From Leptospira levettii (GTDB lineage Bacteria > Spirochaetota > Leptospiria > Leptospirales > Leptospiraceae): DNA of 64,000 bases. The notes under the pieces were generated by a model. The model saw only the letters and a program-made list of their open reading frames with translations. It was not told where the DNA came from and did not search any database. Both the position numbers and the translations under genes were made by a program. Positions 63,390 to 64,000 of the stretch are shown piece by piece (the first letter of the stretch is position 1; each line of letters starts with the position of its first letter). The stretch covers positions 1,302,001-1,366,000 of the forward strand of contig NZ_NPDM01000001.1 in the NCBI RefSeq assembly GCF_002812085.1, in the 5' to 3' direction.

Positions 63390-64000
63390 ATGATCAATCG
63401 AGTCAAAATCCATTTCGACCAAGAACGCGAGTATGTTCCTTTAGAAGCCGTCCGTGTTTTGCCTGAATTTTTCAAACAGATGATGGCTGGAAATGGATTG
63501 TTTCTAAAAGGTTATGATTCCCCTGTAAAAGTGAAATTTAAAGGGGAACGTCCTGATGGGGCACATATTTGGGAATTGGAAACAATGCCCGAAATGATTG
63601 AAACCATTTTTACAATCCAAGCGACACCAAGTTTTCATGTAGAAATCGATTACGAAATCCAAAATCAAAAGGATAATCTTTTACTTGGGAAAGCAATTGA
63701 CCGTCGGCAAACTTATACAACTCGCCAAGATTCTAGGAACGAAAAAGTAAGAGGTAATGTTGTTGCTTCCAATTTTTTAATTGCGAAAACAAATATCGAT
63801 TTTTCGAAATTAACCGGTGTTAGTTCACAGGTTATTTTATCTGACATTCAAAAAACCGTTCTGAAGAACTACCCTCAGTCGAAAGTGGTATTCATTTCAT
63901 CCTCAACACACAGTGATGAAATTGATCTAATGAAGGAACATAAAAAACCAATTTTTGTTTTGGATACGGAAACATTCGAATCTTACAATTCGGATGAAGT
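63390..64000 (+). CDS. unknown protein cut by the window edge, DUF1577-like
   Basis: The frame opens at an ATG one base after the OmpA-family stop and stays open for 203 codons to the window end. The N-terminus reads MINRVKIHFDQEREYVPLEA, followed by a basic segment (DRRQTYTTRQDSR, about 110-122) that recalls the RxxxR entry of PilZ-type domains but is not decisive. It looks like the Leptospira-specific DUF1577 family, from memory only. Co-transcribed with the OmpA-family gene. Its C-terminus lies outside the window. Confidence 0.55.
   Translation, partial: MINRVKIHFDQEREYVPLEAVRVLPEFFKQMMAGNGLFLKGYDSPVKVKFKGERPDGAHIWELETMPEMIETIFTIQATPSFHVEIDYEIQNQKDNLLLGKAIDRRQTYTTRQDSRNEKVRGNVVASNFLIAKTNIDFSKLTGVSSQVILSDIQKTVLKNYPQSKVVFISSSTHSDEIDLMKEHKKPIFVLDTETFESYNSDE

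Overview
The window is a dense, AT-rich stretch of bacterial chromosome that looks like the genus Leptospira. The reasons are the mix of lipoprotein signal peptides with loose lipoboxes, an FAD-dependent thymidylate synthase, several SpoIIE-type phosphatases, a TelA/XpaC pair, a lone MORN lipoprotein and many unfamiliar secreted proteins. I cannot fix the species. There are no rRNA or tRNA genes, CRISPR arrays, insertion sequences or prophage. The only recombinase-like gene appears catalytically dead. No gap between genes exceeds 300 bases. Both end genes are cut by the window edges.

Layout. 1-5783: a truncated GAF-like/alpha-beta hydrolase on the minus strand; thyX; then a FecR-domain protein with a CxxCH motif, a predicted outer-membrane protein and a DsbD-like reductase. 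5843-10752: a flavin oxidoreductase, a membrane SpoIIE phosphatase, a zinc alcohol dehydrogenase and a coupled unknown gene. 10851-17800: a six-gene plus-strand run with overlapping or touching genes (secreted helical protein, rhomboid protease, oversized MDR dehydrogenase, large protein with an S-adenosylhomocysteinase-like C-terminal half, Nudix hydrolase, nitrilase-like pseudoenzyme). 18094-23341: a lipoprotein and an EcsC-like protein, prfA, then a subtilase followed by a separately encoded propeptide-like protein. 23367-25947: hybrid histidine kinase, CheC-like phosphatase and response regulator. 26028-29814: MORN lipoprotein, metF, an SDR, birA, coaX. 29803-32899: SGNH hydrolase, GT-C glycosyltransferase, STAS protein, degenerate tyrosine recombinase. 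33090-35843: TelA, XpaC-like protein, inositol monophosphatase. 35824-41140: glycan cluster with three GT4 enzymes, an unknown protein and a nucleotide-sugar reductase. 41098-53416: M48 protease with DUF898 partner, patatin, aminotransferase, SDR, MFS transporter, several unknowns, VOC protein, TIG lipoprotein, enoyl-CoA hydratase, dcd. 53482-64000: DUF2147 protein, a 1074-residue phosphatase-TPR receptor, rlpA, two TPR proteins, a DHPS with a variant loop, an OmpA-family protein, and a truncated gene at the edge.

How genes connect. ThyX, dCTP deaminase, MetF and the DHPS homologue belong to one-carbon and thymidylate metabolism. Two SpoIIE phosphatases and one STAS protein are the usual parts of a partner-switching network, although no RsbW-type kinase is present here. 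The most unusual loci are the 10851-17800 operon, the split subtilase/propeptide pair, the FecR-CxxCH/DsbD locus and the recombinase that has lost its nucleophile. Seven convergent gene pairs overlap at their 3' ends, while other neighbouring pairs are separated by terminator hairpins.
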